62,760 nt of DNA from Vacuolonema iberomarrocanum LEGE 07170 (GTDB taxonomy: Bacteria > Cyanobacteriota > Cyanobacteriia > Elainellales > Elainellaceae): NCBI GenBank assembly GCA_015207365.1, contig JADEXA010000045.1, positions 1 to 62,760 on the forward strand. The letters run 5' to 3'. The number at the start of each line of letters is the position of its first letter. The stretch's first letter is position 1. The notes under the pieces were generated by a model. The model searched no databases. It was not told where the DNA came from and saw nothing but the letters and a program-made list of their open reading frames with translations. A program made the position numbers and the translations under genes. Below are positions 43,079-52,642 of the stretch, in pieces.

Positions 43079-43954
43079 ATGTCTCTGAGTTCTGTTGAAC
43101 CAAAGCAGACGGAGCCACAGCAGCAAATTGATGCTCAGCCCCTCAAGCTGAGTTGGTGGCATGTCGGATTTTTTGCGCTGTACCATGTGATGGCGCTGCT
43201 AGCCCCTTGGTTCTTTTCCTGGTCTGCATTAGGTGTGTTGCTGGTTGGTCACTGGATAACAGGTAGTATCGGTATCTGCCTGGCTTATCATCGGTTGCTG
43301 ACGCATCGCAGCTTCCAAGTTCCAAAGTGGTTGGAATATACCCTCGCGATCATTGGCTCGATGGCGCTTCAAGGTGGGCCTATCTTCTGGGTTGCGAGTC
43401 ATCGTCAGCACCACGCGTTTACCGAGCATGTTGATAAGGATCCCTACTCCTCTACTCGTGGCTTCTGGTGGAGTCACGTACTGTGGATGGTTTATCCCCG
43501 CGACGAATATTTCAAATACGAGCTTTATAGCCGCTATGCTCCGGATTTGGCTCGCGATCCCTTCTATCGCTTCCTAGATCGGTACTGCATTTTGCTTCAG
43601 GTGCCTATTGCCCTTGGCCTCTTTGCCTTTGGAGGCTGGTCTTTTGTCATTTACGGGATCTTCTTAAGAACCATCCTGTTGTGGCACTGCACCTGGTTCA
43701 TCAATTCCGCCACGCACATGTTTGGATATCGGAATTTTGATAGCGAAGACAATTCTCGCAATCTCTGGTGGGCCGCTATCTTGGCCTATGGCGAAGGGTG
43801 GCACAACAACCACCACACCTATCCTAATGTTGCTCCTGCGGGCTATCGTTGGTGGGAAGTCGACATGACCTGGTGGGTGATTCGTGGGTTGAAGACCGTT
43901 GGTTTGGCTAAAAAGGTTGTGATGCCGCCTCCACAGGCGATCGCCAAACTCTAG
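43079..43954 (+). CDS. desC: Delta-9 acyl-lipid/acyl-CoA fatty acid desaturase
   Basis: A 291-residue membrane desaturase that puts the first double bond into saturated fatty acyl chains. The three His boxes are complete: HRLLTH at 71-76, HRQHH at 108-112 and HNNHH at 242-246, with four to five hydrophobic segments between. The frame is open to 42977, but the ATG at 43079 is chosen because GAGAGGAAAG lies just before it. The leader from about 42883 to 43078 is long. It is divergent from a TetR-fusion regulator with two operators, which points to control of membrane fluidity. A terminator follows at 44071. Confidence 0.95.
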   Translation: MSLSSVEPKQTEPQQQIDAQPLKLSWWHVGFFALYHVMALLAPWFFSWSALGVLLVGHWITGSIGICLAYHRLLTHRSFQVPKWLEYTLAIIGSMALQGGPIFWVASHRQHHAFTEHVDKDPYSSTRGFWWSHVLWMVYPRDEYFKYELYSRYAPDLARDPFYRFLDRYCILLQVPIALGLFAFGGWSFVIYGIFLRTILLWHCTWFINSATHMFGYRNFDSEDNSRNLWWAAILAYGEGWHNNHHTYPNVAPAGYRWWEVDMTWWVIRGLKTVGLAKKVVMPPPQAIAKL

Positions 43955-44070
43955 CGCAAGACGAGTTTGCTCCTCCGCTTGCATACCAGCCCCTCCACTG
44001 AATCTTGTGTAGAGCTTTGCGCTCTGATGTTTGATTGCATTTAGTTTGGTGCAGCAAAATTACATCAAAG

Positions 44071-44114
44071 GTACCGGGAAGTGCTTCATTGCAGAAGCGT
44101 CCCGGTACTTTTTA
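44071..44114 (+). terminator. Rho-independent terminator after desC
   Basis: Perfect 9-bp stem GTACCGGGA/TCCCGGTAC (44071-44079, 44100-44108) followed by TTTTT. The 20-base loop contains a smaller AGTGCTTC/GCAGAAGCG pairing. It lies about 115 bases after the desC stop, in a spacer (43955-44320) with no other gene. Confidence 0.85.
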
Positions 44115-44320
44115 TGGGCATCCATTTTATGAAATCGAAACTCGATAATTTTCTAAAATTCTTGCGCAACAAAGGGCTCAGATAATTATCCGATTTCGGT
44201 TCTTCATGAATTGTCCTGAAAATAACTCTTGCCACTAGGAACCCGTCCCCGGTCGCAATGACGGCACCATCGAGAACAGGACAAAGGAAGTGGGTGCTTC
44301 AAACCTCAGCGATCGCCTCC

Positions 44321-45166
44321 TCAGTAGGAGGTTACCAAGACCTCAGTAATCTTGCCGCGACGCTGAGTATTGGCATTGATGGCACGGATCGCGGAAATGG
44401 TGTGGATATTAAATCCGGCATACAGCTCTCGCACGAACGGACAATCGGAATTGGAGAGCATGACCGGAACTCTCCGATGTGCCAACGTGGCAAACACATC
44501 TCGCAGGCGAATGTGGTCCGCTTCAGTGAAAGCGTCGCGGTTATAACTTGTGAATTTGCTCGTGGCACTCAGGGGATAGTAAGGCGGGTCGAAGTAAACG
44601 AAATCATTGGGGTTGACGACTTGATCGACCAGGGTTTCGAACGATCGCTCTTCGATATCCGTATTTTTGAGTGCGAAGGAAACAGCTCTTAGCAGCTCTG
44701 TATGGCAAATCTGAGGATTTTTGTAGCGCCCCATCGGCACATTGAAATGGCCTCGGGAGTTTTCGCGATAGAGCCCGTTGAAGCAGGTACGGTTGAGATA
44801 AATCAGCCGAGCCGCCCGCTCGATTGGGGTACCGTCGGGGCGCGATCGCACCTCATAGTAATAGGCTTTGTCATGGTGGAGTTTGTGGTGTTGAAGTAGC
44901 CCAATCACCTGTTCCACATTGTCCCGCACCTGCCGATAAACATTGGCGAGCTCTGGATTAATATCCATCAAACAAGCGCGACGGGGCTGAAGATGGAAGA
45001 AAATAGCTCCCCCGCCCAAAAAAGGTTCGTAATAGGTCTGGAACGTGTCAGTAGCTGGTAAAAACTGACGATACTGTGGAATTAATTTCCCCTTTCCCCC
45101 CGCCCACTTTAAAAACGGGCGTGGTGTTACATCAGCAGAAACCTGGGACGGTGCGAGACTGTACAA
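44321..45166 (-). CDS. dam: DNA adenine methyltransferase (Dam type, GATC)
   Basis: A 281-residue D12-class N6-adenine methyltransferase. The SAM-binding FLKWAGGKGKL is at about 18-28, the catalytic DPPY at 193-196 (YFDPPYYPLS), and the FNGLYRENSRGHFNVPMGRY segment is typical of Dam enzymes that methylate GATC. No restriction gene adjoins, so it is an orphan, like cyanobacterial DmtC-type enzymes. GATC lies inside every HIP1 octamer, so its targets are unusually frequent. No ATG fits the conserved N-terminus; the TTG at 45166 after AAGAGA is the best start. Confidence 0.93.
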   Translation of the reverse strand: MYSLAPSQVSADVTPRPFLKWAGGKGKLIPQYRQFLPATDTFQTYYEPFLGGGAIFFHLQPRRACLMDINPELANVYRQVRDNVEQVIGLLQHHKLHHDKAYYYEVRSRPDGTPIERAARLIYLNRTCFNGLYRENSRGHFNVPMGRYKNPQICHTELLRAVSFALKNTDIEERSFETLVDQVVNPNDFVYFDPPYYPLSATSKFTSYNRDAFTEADHIRLRDVFATLAHRRVPVMLSNSDCPFVRELYAGFNIHTISAIRAINANTQRRGKITEVLVTSY

Positions 45167-45300
45167 AGCTCGGATCTCTTAGAATACCTATCAGTGAGTG
45201 TGGGAAGATGTCGGTGAGTGCAACGTACGACATCCGCTATGAGCTGTACTAGCCACGTACTAGCGCCTGCCGTCATTAAAGAATAGTTCAGATTTGCAAG

Positions 45301-45504
45301 ATGAAAGACTTTTTTCAAAACGTTTCGCGTTACCCCAGATATTTCATCACCTTTACGCTGGGTGTACTGTATACGGCTGCTCAGCCGCTCCTACCACTGT
45401 TCGAGCGGCGCTCGACGGCGATCGCCACCAGCCTCCTCCTGCTCTCGGCCTTTGCATTCCTTGTCTTCACCCTCCGCGCTATGCTTGGGTTGAGTGCGGT
45501 TTAG
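45301..45504 (+). CDS. DUF751/Ycf33-family small membrane protein
   Basis: A 67-residue protein with two hydrophobic helices (ITFTLGVLYTAAQPLLPLF and SLLLLSAFAFLVFTLRAML) joined by ERRSTAIAT. The start MKDFFQNVSRYPRYF is characteristic of the DUF751 (Ycf33) family found in cyanobacteria and some plastids. Its place just upstream of rbfA is conserved in many cyanobacteria. The function is unknown. Family F repeat separates it from rbfA. Confidence 0.88.
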   Translation: MKDFFQNVSRYPRYFITFTLGVLYTAAQPLLPLFERRSTAIATSLLLLSAFAFLVFTLRAMLGLSAV

Positions 45505-45520
45505 CTTGAGCATGTTGGGT

Positions 45521-45601
45521 GGCGTTGCTGAAAAGCAGTATGAATCGAAACTTCGTTTCGATTCATACAGTGCCTCTTTCCTGACCAGAATCAGCAACGC
45601 C
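45521..45601. repeat. Palindromic repeat family F
   Basis: Perfect 11-bp terminal inverted repeats GGCGTTGCTGA (45521-45531) and TCAGCAACGCC (45591-45601) enclose a hairpin with 14-bp arms (45538-45551, 45555-45568). It is 81 bp long, has no frame, and lies between the DUF751 gene and rbfA. Confidence 0.88.
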
Positions 45602-45674
45602 TGATGGGTGGGTTGAGGCAAGAGCCAGCCAGCTAAGCTGCCGCAGGCATCGTCACGTCTGAGAGGGAACGGAT

Positions 45675-46082
45675 ATGGCAACGGATCGGAGGGTCGCTCG
45701 CGTCGCTGAACTGATCAAGCGCGAAGTCAGCCAAATGTTGCTCAGCGACATCAAGGATGATCGGGTGCAGACGGGTATGGTCAGCATCACTGATGTGAAA
45801 GTATCTGGCGATCTGCAACATGCCAAGATTTTTGTCAGCATCTACGGCACCGAAGACGACCGTAGCGAGACGATGGCGGGGTTGCAGTCGGCAACGGGCT
45901 TTGTGCGTCGAGAGTTGGGGCAGCGCGTTCGTCTGCGCCGCACACCAGAAGTACTGTTTCTGGAAGATCGATCCATTGAGCGCGGAACACGGGTGCTGTC
46001 GCTGATCAATGAGCTCAGCGAGACGCGCAAACAGCAACCTGAAGCGGATGGGGCGATCGCCGCTGACGATTCTGACGACTAA
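45675..46082 (+). CDS. rbfA: Ribosome-binding factor A
   Basis: A 135-residue KH-like protein that helps mature the 30S subunit (16S rRNA 5' end), important in cold. The RbfA core is clear: RVARVAELIKREVSQMLLSDIKDDRV, VSITDVKVSGDLQHAKIFVSIYG, and LGQRVRLRRTPEVLFLEDRSIERG. Length is normal with an acidic tail. The gene is followed 48 bases later by a pentapeptide gene and then a GH3 gene, all on the same strand, so an operon is possible. Confidence 0.97.
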   Translation: MATDRRVARVAELIKREVSQMLLSDIKDDRVQTGMVSITDVKVSGDLQHAKIFVSIYGTEDDRSETMAGLQSATGFVRRELGQRVRLRRTPEVLFLEDRSIERGTRVLSLINELSETRKQQPEADGAIAADDSDD

Positions 46083-46130
46083 AATGGCTATCTTTTGCCG
46101 AATGTGCTGCCGTAAACTCGGTTTCCTATC

Positions 46131-46652
46131 GTGACGCAACGGTTCTTCCCACTCTCTATCGCGATTCTGACGATCGCCACGGCAACGCCAGCGATCGCCC
46201 AGCATGGTGTGTTTGGGTCTGACGGCGGGTTCGACATCTTTTTCAACACCCCCCGTCGATTACTAATTGAGACGGGTCGGTGCCCGCGTTGTGACCTGAT
46301 ACGGCTCAATCTGCCCGATGCCGACCTGCCCCAAGCGGATTTGACGGCGGCTGATTTACGCCATGCCAATCTACGCGGTTCCAACCTGCGTGATGCAAGC
46401 TTCCGTTTCGCGAACCTTGCCAATGCCAATCTGCGCGATGCCAATTTACAAGATGCCAGTTTCCGCGAGGCCAATCTGGAAGATGCCGATTTGCGCAATG
46501 CCAATCTGGAGTCGGTGTATTTGGAAGACGCGAACTTGACGGGAGCTGATTTAACCGGAGCCAATGTGAATTTGGTCAACCTGGATAATGCCCAGTATTG
46601 TGAGACGATAATGCCGGACGGATCGCTGCGCAACGATGACTGCGATCGCTAA
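46131..46652 (+). CDS. Secreted pentapeptide-repeat protein
   Basis: A 173-residue protein starting with GTG at 46131. Residues 1-23 are a signal peptide (LSIAILTIATATPAIAQ). After a short region with a CPRC pair (C50, C53) come about twenty A(D/N)Lxx pentapeptides (residues 55-150: DADLPQADLTAADLRHANLRG and on), forming a beta-helix in the periplasm or lumen. The C-terminal YCETIMPDGSLRNDDC has two more Cys and may cap the helix by a disulfide. Function unknown; the gene lies between rbfA and the GH3 gene, 14 bases from the latter. Confidence 0.88.
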   Translation: MTQRFFPLSIAILTIATATPAIAQHGVFGSDGGFDIFFNTPRRLLIETGRCPRCDLIRLNLPDADLPQADLTAADLRHANLRGSNLRDASFRFANLANANLRDANLQDASFREANLEDADLRNANLESVYLEDANLTGADLTGANVNLVNLDNAQYCETIMPDGSLRNDDCDR

Positions 46653-46666
46653 ACGACGCGCTCACT

Positions 46667-48310
46667 ATGCCTCTTTTACCCCCGATTGATTCCCTGTCGC
46701 TCCCGCAGCAAGTGGCGCAAATGGTCGTGGTGCGGGCATCGGGCTATTTGTTTGATCGGCAGATTCAGTACCCAGCCTGGGAACCAACCGCAGACACCCT
46801 AAAAGAATGGGTCATAGAGTGGGGGGTCGGCGGCGTCATTCTATTGGGGGGCAGTGCTGCCGAATTGGCGCTGCGATCGCAGCAACTCCAGGACTGGGCG
46901 ACGATTCCGCTATTGGTGGCCGCCGATGTCGAGGAAGGCGTCGGGCAACGGTTTGCCGGAGCGACTTGGTTTCCGCCCCCGATGGCGCTTGGCGCGATCG
47001 CCCAGACCGATCGTGACCATGCCTGCCAACTCGCGACCGCCATGGGGCGGGCGATCGCCCAGGAAGCCTACGCCGTGGGGCTGAATTGGGTGCTGGCTCC
47101 TGTAGTAGATGTCAACAACAATCCTCAGAACCCGGTGATCAATGTCCGAGCCTTTGGTGACCAACCAGAGCAAGTCGCGACCCTCGCCACCTCTTTTTTG
47201 CAGGGCATGCAAGCGCACCCCATTCTGGCCTGTGCCAAGCACTTCCCTGGCCATGGCGACACGGCAACGGATTCTCACCTGTCCCTCCCGCTGATTCCCC
47301 ACGATCGCGATCGCCTACATCAGCTGGAATGGCATCCATTTCGTGCCATGGTTGCGGCGGGCGTCGATGCTGTCATGAGCGCTCACCTGCTGATTCCCAG
47401 CCTGGATCGGCTCTACCCCGCCACCCTCTCCCCACGCATTTTGGAGGGGGAACTGCGGCAACAGATGGGGTTTGATGGGCTAATCGTGACGGACGCGCTG
47501 GTGATGGGGGCGATCGCCAATGGCTATGGAGCCAATGAAGCTCCGGTGCTGGCTGTAGAAGCGGGTGCCGATATTTTGCTGATGCCCCTAGACCCGGTCG
47601 GAGCGATTCAGGCCGTTGTTGAAGCGGTTGAAACGGGGCGGATTGAGCGCGATCGCATCCATGCCTCCGTCGAGCGGATTTGGCGGGCCAAGCACAACGT
47701 TGTCACGACCTCCCTCAGCGGCGACAGTTCTCACGCGTGGGAAACCCTTCCCATGCCTCGCATCGATGCAAAATCGCTGACCACCCAATTGGCACAGCCC
47801 GACGCGCTGGAACTCGGTGCCTCCATTCTCCAGGCTTCCATGCAGGTGCATGCCGTGCCGTCGTTTGAGCTACCAGAAGGAACGCAAAATCTATTGATTG
47901 TGGATGATGCCCTCAGCTGTGACTTTCTCACCCATCAGAGTCCGGCGATCGCCTTGCCCCGAAAATGGGGCTGTACCTTGCAGATCTGTGACGCTACAAG
48001 TTCGATAGAGGCGATCGCTCAATCTACAAATATCAGACCGCCGACCCTTTTACAGCTCTTCATTCGAGGCAATCCATTTCGGGGCAGCGCCGGGTTAAAT
48101 CAGATGGCTCAACGCTGGGTTGAGCAACTCCTACGAGACAATCGCCTACAAGCAGTGTTAATTTATGGTAGCCCCTATCTACTGCAGGAGTTTCAACTCA
48201 AACTGCCCCCCCAAATTCCCTGCGTGTTCACTTATGGACAAACCGACGTTGCCCAGGCGCTCGCTCTTCAAGCCATCTACCGTGAATGCCAAATGTCTCC
48301 TGTAGAGTAG
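46667..48310 (+). CDS. Glycoside hydrolase family 3 (NagZ-like beta-N-acetylhexosaminidase)
   Basis: A 547-residue GH3 enzyme. The barrel carries GVGGVILLGGS, AADVEEGVGQRF and the histidine acid/base loop KHFPGHGDTATDSHLSLP, which marks NagZ-type members; the nucleophile Asp is in LIVTDALVMGAI. NagZ enzymes cut N-acetylglucosaminyl bonds in peptidoglycan recycling. Unlike short NagZ, it has an extra C-terminal alpha/beta domain (about 375-547) of unknown role. No signal peptide. Cyanobacteria often carry this gene just downstream of rbfA. Confidence 0.88.
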   Translation: MPLLPPIDSLSLPQQVAQMVVVRASGYLFDRQIQYPAWEPTADTLKEWVIEWGVGGVILLGGSAAELALRSQQLQDWATIPLLVAADVEEGVGQRFAGATWFPPPMALGAIAQTDRDHACQLATAMGRAIAQEAYAVGLNWVLAPVVDVNNNPQNPVINVRAFGDQPEQVATLATSFLQGMQAHPILACAKHFPGHGDTATDSHLSLPLIPHDRDRLHQLEWHPFRAMVAAGVDAVMSAHLLIPSLDRLYPATLSPRILEGELRQQMGFDGLIVTDALVMGAIANGYGANEAPVLAVEAGADILLMPLDPVGAIQAVVEAVETGRIERDRIHASVERIWRAKHNVVTTSLSGDSSHAWETLPMPRIDAKSLTTQLAQPDALELGASILQASMQVHAVPSFELPEGTQNLLIVDDALSCDFLTHQSPAIALPRKWGCTLQICDATSSIEAIAQSTNIRPPTLLQLFIRGNPFRGSAGLNQMAQRWVEQLLRDNRLQAVLIYGSPYLLQEFQLKLPPQIPCVFTYGQTDVAQALALQAIYRECQMSPVE

Positions 48311-48879
48311 GTCAAAATATTCACAGCATCCGCGCGACTTTTCAGCGTAACTATCTAAAAACTGGCATAGAAGTTGTCGACTACCATCCCTATAAGAGGC
48401 GGCTCAAAACGTCGATCTTCTGGGTTATATGCACGAGAAAAAACCCGTTTTGGTTATCCTCGAACAATTCCTAAAATTGCGGCTTCTTGTAGCATATGTA
48501 ACGCAATTATCCCATATGTTTTTAATGGGAACCTGGAGTGGGAACCAACGGTCTTTGGAGTAGGGATAAAAGCGGCTCGGTTACACCAAGACCACACAAG
48601 GCTACATTTATCGAATCTTCAAAATCTCGTGAACTTCAGTCGAACATCTTTCATTTTCTCCTGAAAGGGAGTAGAGAACTGATAGTTTTTATGCAGCTAC
48701 CCTCATGCCTTACAACGTTCTTGCGTGAGTTAAGCGCTGAAGAGTCATATTAGAGTGTTTGCCGCCACGCGGCCCTGGCCTCAGTGCAATACTGTTAGGC
48801 TGCTCTGTGGCGCAAACCCATCAGTAGCCGATGCTAAGCTGAGTTGTAATTTTTGAAGGATTGGGAGCTTTAAATACTG
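48311..48879. other. 569-base stretch with no supported gene
   Basis: Short frames only. An imperfect inverted repeat GTTTGCCGCCAC/GTGGCGCAAAC at 48757-48817 could be a hairpin or another damaged repeat. The last part must hold the promoter of the UDP-sugar genes; GGGAGC lies upstream of the ATG at 48880. Confidence 0.45.
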
Positions 48880-49839
48880 ATGCGAATCTTAGTGACTGGT
48901 GGCGCAGGATTTATTGGGTCACACCTTATCGATCGCTTGATGGGTCAAGGGCACGATGTCATCTGTCTGGATAACTTCTATACCGGACACAAACGGAATA
49001 TTTTGAAATGGATGGATCATCCTTATTTCGAATTAATCCGACATGACATCACCGAACCGATTCGTCTAGAAGTTGATCAGATCTATCACCTTGCCTGCCC
49101 AGCTTCCCCCGTTCACTACCAGTACAATCCTGTCAAAACGATCAAAACGAACGTGATGGGAACATTAAACATGCTTGGTCTGGCTAAGCGTGTGAAGGCT
49201 CGATTCCTCCTAGCCTCAACCTCTGAGGTTTATGGGGATCCGGATGTGCATCCGCAGCCGGAAGAGTATCGAGGAAATGTGAATACCATCGGAATTCGGA
49301 GTTGCTATGACGAAGGTAAACGAGTGGCCGAAACGCTCGCTTTCGACTACCATCGCCAAAACAATGTAGATATTCGAGTCGCTCGTATCTTCAATACCTA
49401 TGGTCCCCGGATGTTAGAAAATGACGGTCGAGTTGTCAGCAACTTTATCGTTCAAACACTGCAAAACAAACCGCTCACGGTTTATGGGGATGGCTTGCAA
49501 ACTCGAAGTTTTTGTTTCGTGTCTGATCTCGTTGAAGGGCTAATGCGATTAATGAATGGTTCTCACTTGGGACCTGTCAATTTGGGCAATCCTGATGAAT
49601 ACACCATCCTTGAATTGGCACAAACAATTCAGGGCATGATTAATCCAGATGTGGACGTTAAATTTGAGCCCCTTCCTCAGGATGATCCCCGTCGTCGTCA
49701 GCCTGATATTACTCGAGCCAAGGCTTGGCTAGATTGGCAACCTACGATTCCCTTAAACGAGGGGCTGCAGTTGACCATTGAAGATTTCCGGTCACGGTTG
49801 GGTGAGACCTCCCGCCCGGTTTCTTCGGCCCATGTTTAG
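48880..49839 (+). CDS. UDP-glucuronate decarboxylase (UDP-xylose synthase)
   Basis: A 319-residue extended short-chain dehydrogenase. The NAD motif GGAGFIG is at 7-13, catalytic Y143-xxx-K147 in SCYDEGK, and LDNFYTGHKRN, CPASPVHYQ and RIFNTYGPRM match UXS proteins. It converts UDP-glucuronate to UDP-xylose with internal use of NAD. The UDP-glucose dehydrogenase gene follows 141 bases later and supplies its substrate. UDP-xylose would go to extracellular polysaccharide or glycans. Base composition is a little more AT-rich than that of ugd. Confidence 0.93.
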   Translation: MRILVTGGAGFIGSHLIDRLMGQGHDVICLDNFYTGHKRNILKWMDHPYFELIRHDITEPIRLEVDQIYHLACPASPVHYQYNPVKTIKTNVMGTLNMLGLAKRVKARFLLASTSEVYGDPDVHPQPEEYRGNVNTIGIRSCYDEGKRVAETLAFDYHRQNNVDIRVARIFNTYGPRMLENDGRVVSNFIVQTLQNKPLTVYGDGLQTRSFCFVSDLVEGLMRLMNGSHLGPVNLGNPDEYTILELAQTIQGMINPDVDVKFEPLPQDDPRRRQPDITRAKAWLDWQPTIPLNEGLQLTIEDFRSRLGETSRPVSSAHV

Positions 49840-49980
49840 CGTTGCTGAACGATAGGCCGTTTTAATAGGCAAATTAGACTCGGCTTTTTGAACTGCTTCA
49901 CATTTTGATCGTCGTCGTTTTTGCCGGTCGGGCTGCAATACGGCTACACACAGATTTAGTACTGTCAAGAGGATGAACTT

Positions 49981-51360
49981 ATGCGTGTTTGTGTTATTGG
50001 GACAGGCTATGTGGGTTTGGTGACAGGCGTTTGCCTGGCTCACATTGGGCATCAGGTTGTCTGTGTAGACAACAACGAAGAGAAAGTAAAGCTGATGCAG
50101 TCTGGGCAGTCGCCTATCTACGAACCAGGTCTATCTGAATTGATGACGGAGGCCATTCGTGAAGAAAAAATTTCCTTCACGACGGATCTAGAAGCGGGCG
50201 TGCAGCATGGAGAAATTTTGTTTATCGCTGTTGGTACGCCGCCCTTGCCAACGGGTGAAAGCGATACCCGCTATGTTGAAGCGGTCGCACGGGGTATTGG
50301 TGAGCATCTAACGGATGGTTACAAGGTAATTGTCAATAAATCCACAGTGCCCATTGGATCTGGGGATTGGGTGCGTATGATTGTGCTGGATGGTGTCGCA
50401 GAGCGTCAGAAAACCCTGGTCCCTTCCGGCGGTGGCACCGCAACAGAAATTGCCGTTGACTTCGACGTTGTCAGTAATCCAGAGTTTTTGCGGGAAGGGT
50501 CGGCGATTTTTGACACCTTCAACCCCGATCGCATCGTTCTTGGGAGCAACGGCGATCGCGCGATCGCCATGATGAAGGATCTTTACGCGCCCATCGTATC
50601 GCGCCAGTTTTCCGAAGATAAATCCGGCCCCACCGTGCCTGTGGTTGTCACAGACCTGAACTCGGCGGAAATGGTGAAGTATGCATCCAATGCATTTTTG
50701 GCCACCAAGATTAGCTTCATCAACGAAGTCGCCAACATTTGCGATCGCGTCGGAGCCGATGTCACCCAAGTTGCCCAAGGGATTGGTCTGGACTCCCGGA
50801 TTGGTAGCCGCTTCTTGCAAGCGGGCATTGGCTGGGGGGGGTCCTGCTTCCCGAAAGATGTGTTGGCGCTGATTCACACGGCGAGCGACTACGGCTACAC
50901 TACCGACCTCCTCAACGCGACCGTCAGTGTGAACAAGCGTCAGCGGATGATCGCCCTCGAAAAGCTGCAGCAAATGCTGAAGATCCTCAAGGGCAAAACC
51001 GTTGGCTTGCTGGGGCTGACCTTCAAGCCAGATACCGATGACATGCGCGATGCTCCGGCTCTCGATCTGATTGACAATCTCCATCGTCTGGGAACCAAAG
51101 TCAAAGCCTACGATCCGCTGATTTCCCAATCGGGTATGCGGCATGGGTTGTCCAACGTCATTGTTGAGACGGATCCTGAATTGTTGGCCGATGGCTGCGA
51201 CGCACTGGTGTTGGTCACCGATTGGAAGCAGTTCAAGGGTCTGGACTATGCCAAGATGGCGAAATCCATGCAGAATCCTGTCATGATTGATGGCCGCAAT
51301 TTCCTCGACCGAGCCGCACTGCAAGCCGCTGGCTTCCAGTATGTCGGTGTTGGGCGGTAG
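49981..51360 (+). CDS. ugd: UDP-glucose 6-dehydrogenase
   Basis: A 459-residue enzyme that oxidises UDP-glucose to UDP-glucuronate with two NAD. The N-terminal GTGYVGLVTG is the NAD motif, the catalytic Cys289 lies in GGSCFPKD, and the substrate region FKPDTDDMRDAPAL is present. The ATG at 49981 has AAGAGGATG upstream. It follows the decarboxylase gene in the same direction and is followed by a strong terminator at 51432. Confidence 0.96.
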   Translation: MRVCVIGTGYVGLVTGVCLAHIGHQVVCVDNNEEKVKLMQSGQSPIYEPGLSELMTEAIREEKISFTTDLEAGVQHGEILFIAVGTPPLPTGESDTRYVEAVARGIGEHLTDGYKVIVNKSTVPIGSGDWVRMIVLDGVAERQKTLVPSGGGTATEIAVDFDVVSNPEFLREGSAIFDTFNPDRIVLGSNGDRAIAMMKDLYAPIVSRQFSEDKSGPTVPVVVTDLNSAEMVKYASNAFLATKISFINEVANICDRVGADVTQVAQGIGLDSRIGSRFLQAGIGWGGSCFPKDVLALIHTASDYGYTTDLLNATVSVNKRQRMIALEKLQQMLKILKGKTVGLLGLTFKPDTDDMRDAPALDLIDNLHRLGTKVKAYDPLISQSGMRHGLSNVIVETDPELLADGCDALVLVTDWKQFKGLDYAKMAKSMQNPVMIDGRNFLDRAALQAAGFQYVGVGR

Positions 51361-51431
51361 TCAACGCGCTATATCCAGGTTTCCCATGGCTCCGGCTATG
51401 CCTGGTTAGAGGCTTTCAGATACCTCACCAT

Positions 51432-51468
51432 AAACGTGGAGATGAATTCCTTCATCTCCACGTTTTTA
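51432..51468 (+). terminator. Rho-independent terminator after ugd
   Basis: A perfect 15-bp stem (AAACGTGGAGATGAA and its complement) with a TTCC loop and a T-run (CGTTTTTAAG). It lies 72 bases after the ugd stop. Confidence 0.9.
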
Positions 51469-51493
51469 AGACTTTAAAGGGAATTCTGATATA

Positions 51494-51612
51494 GCCTTAC
51501 GCATTTTGCTGATGTTGTGGGCGCGGGCGCGGGGCTTTCAAAAAAATAATTGGTTTTACCTCAGCGCGTAGCGCTGTATCAAATAGGGATGAGATGCGTA
51601 GCGGTCGGTTCC
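51494..51612. repeat. Mosaic remnant of palindromic repeats
   Basis: CCTTACGCATTTTGCTGATG resembles a family B end, GGCTTTCAAAAAAATAATTGG resembles the right arm of family E, split here as GGCTTTCAAAAAAA then TAATTGG, and CAGCGCGTAGCGCTG is a small palindrome. No arm is paired any more, so this looks like a damaged composite. Confidence 0.5.
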
Positions 51613-51625
51613 CGCTGCCACCGCA

Positions 51626-52546
51626 TTACTTTAGAATCTCTTCCAGGGCAGGTTTCACCGTTTCATATTGGTAGGTAAATCCGCTGTCCTGGGTTCGTTT
51701 GGGAAGGACTTGTTGCCCTTGCAATACCACCTGAGAGGCATCACCCAGGAGCGCTTCCAGGGCGATCGCCGGAACCGGTAGCCACGAGGGCCGATTCATC
51801 ACCTGACCCATATTTTTGGTGAATTCTGCCATCCGCACCGGATTGGGAGCCGTGCCATTGAAGACGCCATCCATCTGCGGATCCGTCAATGCTTTCACCA
51901 TGAGGTTGACCAAATCATCTCGGTGAATCCAGGAGAACCATTGACGTCCGCTGCCAAGCGGGCCTCCAGCAAAGAGTTGGAAGGGGAGTAGCATTTTCTC
52001 GACCGCCCCGCCCATGCCAAGAACAATACCTGTACGAACAATCACCAAACGGGTGCCTGTGTCTCTGACCTTTTGGGCTTCGGCTTCCCATTCCTGGCAA
52101 ACCTGCGCTAGAAAATCGTCTCCCTTGGCGCTTGTTTCGTCGAAGGTCGCTGTTTCGCTGGTGCCATAGAAGCCGATCGCCGATGAGTTGACCAAGACCG
52201 ACGGTTTGGGATTGGCCTGGGCGATCGCCTCCACAATTTTTTGGGTGCCAATCTTGCGGCTATCGAGGATTTCCTGCTTGCGTTGGGGCGTCCAGCGTTC
52301 GTCGGCAATGGACGCACCGGCCAGATTGACCACCCCATCGCATCCGGCGATCGCCCCTTGCCATTCTCCCGACTCTAGGGGCGTGTAGCCGACTACCTCC
52401 ACTTGAGGAAAGGCTGTTTTGGGAAACACCCGCTGGCCCCGAACGGCATCCCGCGTCAGAACGACTACGCTATGCCCCTCTTCCTGGAGCCGTTCCACCA
52501 GACGTGTCCCGACAAATCCGGTTGCTCCCGTCACTGCGATTTTCAT
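51626..52546 (-). CDS. TIGR01777-family epimerase-like SDR protein
   Basis: A 306-residue NAD(P)-binding protein. VTGATGFVGTRLVERL at 5-20 is the Rossmann motif, followed by VVNLAGASIADERWTPQRK and NSSAIGFYG, marks of the TIGR01777 (SDR39U1-like) family. A C-terminal DUF1731 region (WLPVPAIALEALLGDASQVVLQGQQVLPKR) completes it. The substrate is unknown; cyanobacterial and plastid relatives are common. The ATG at 52546 starts a single gene that precedes, in the opposite sense of map order, the psb28 gene on the same strand. Confidence 0.9.
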   Translation of the reverse strand: MKIAVTGATGFVGTRLVERLQEEGHSVVVLTRDAVRGQRVFPKTAFPQVEVVGYTPLESGEWQGAIAGCDGVVNLAGASIADERWTPQRKQEILDSRKIGTQKIVEAIAQANPKPSVLVNSSAIGFYGTSETATFDETSAKGDDFLAQVCQEWEAEAQKVRDTGTRLVIVRTGIVLGMGGAVEKMLLPFQLFAGGPLGSGRQWFSWIHRDDLVNLMVKALTDPQMDGVFNGTAPNPVRMAEFTKNMGQVMNRPSWLPVPAIALEALLGDASQVVLQGQQVLPKRTQDSGFTYQYETVKPALEEILK

Positions 52547-52642
52547 AAGTCGATGCTCAATGTTTCAACAAACGGTCATGGCTCTCTTTTTCATTATCCG
52601 GGATGGCAGAATCCAAGGATGGATTTTTTCTGAGAAGTGCCG

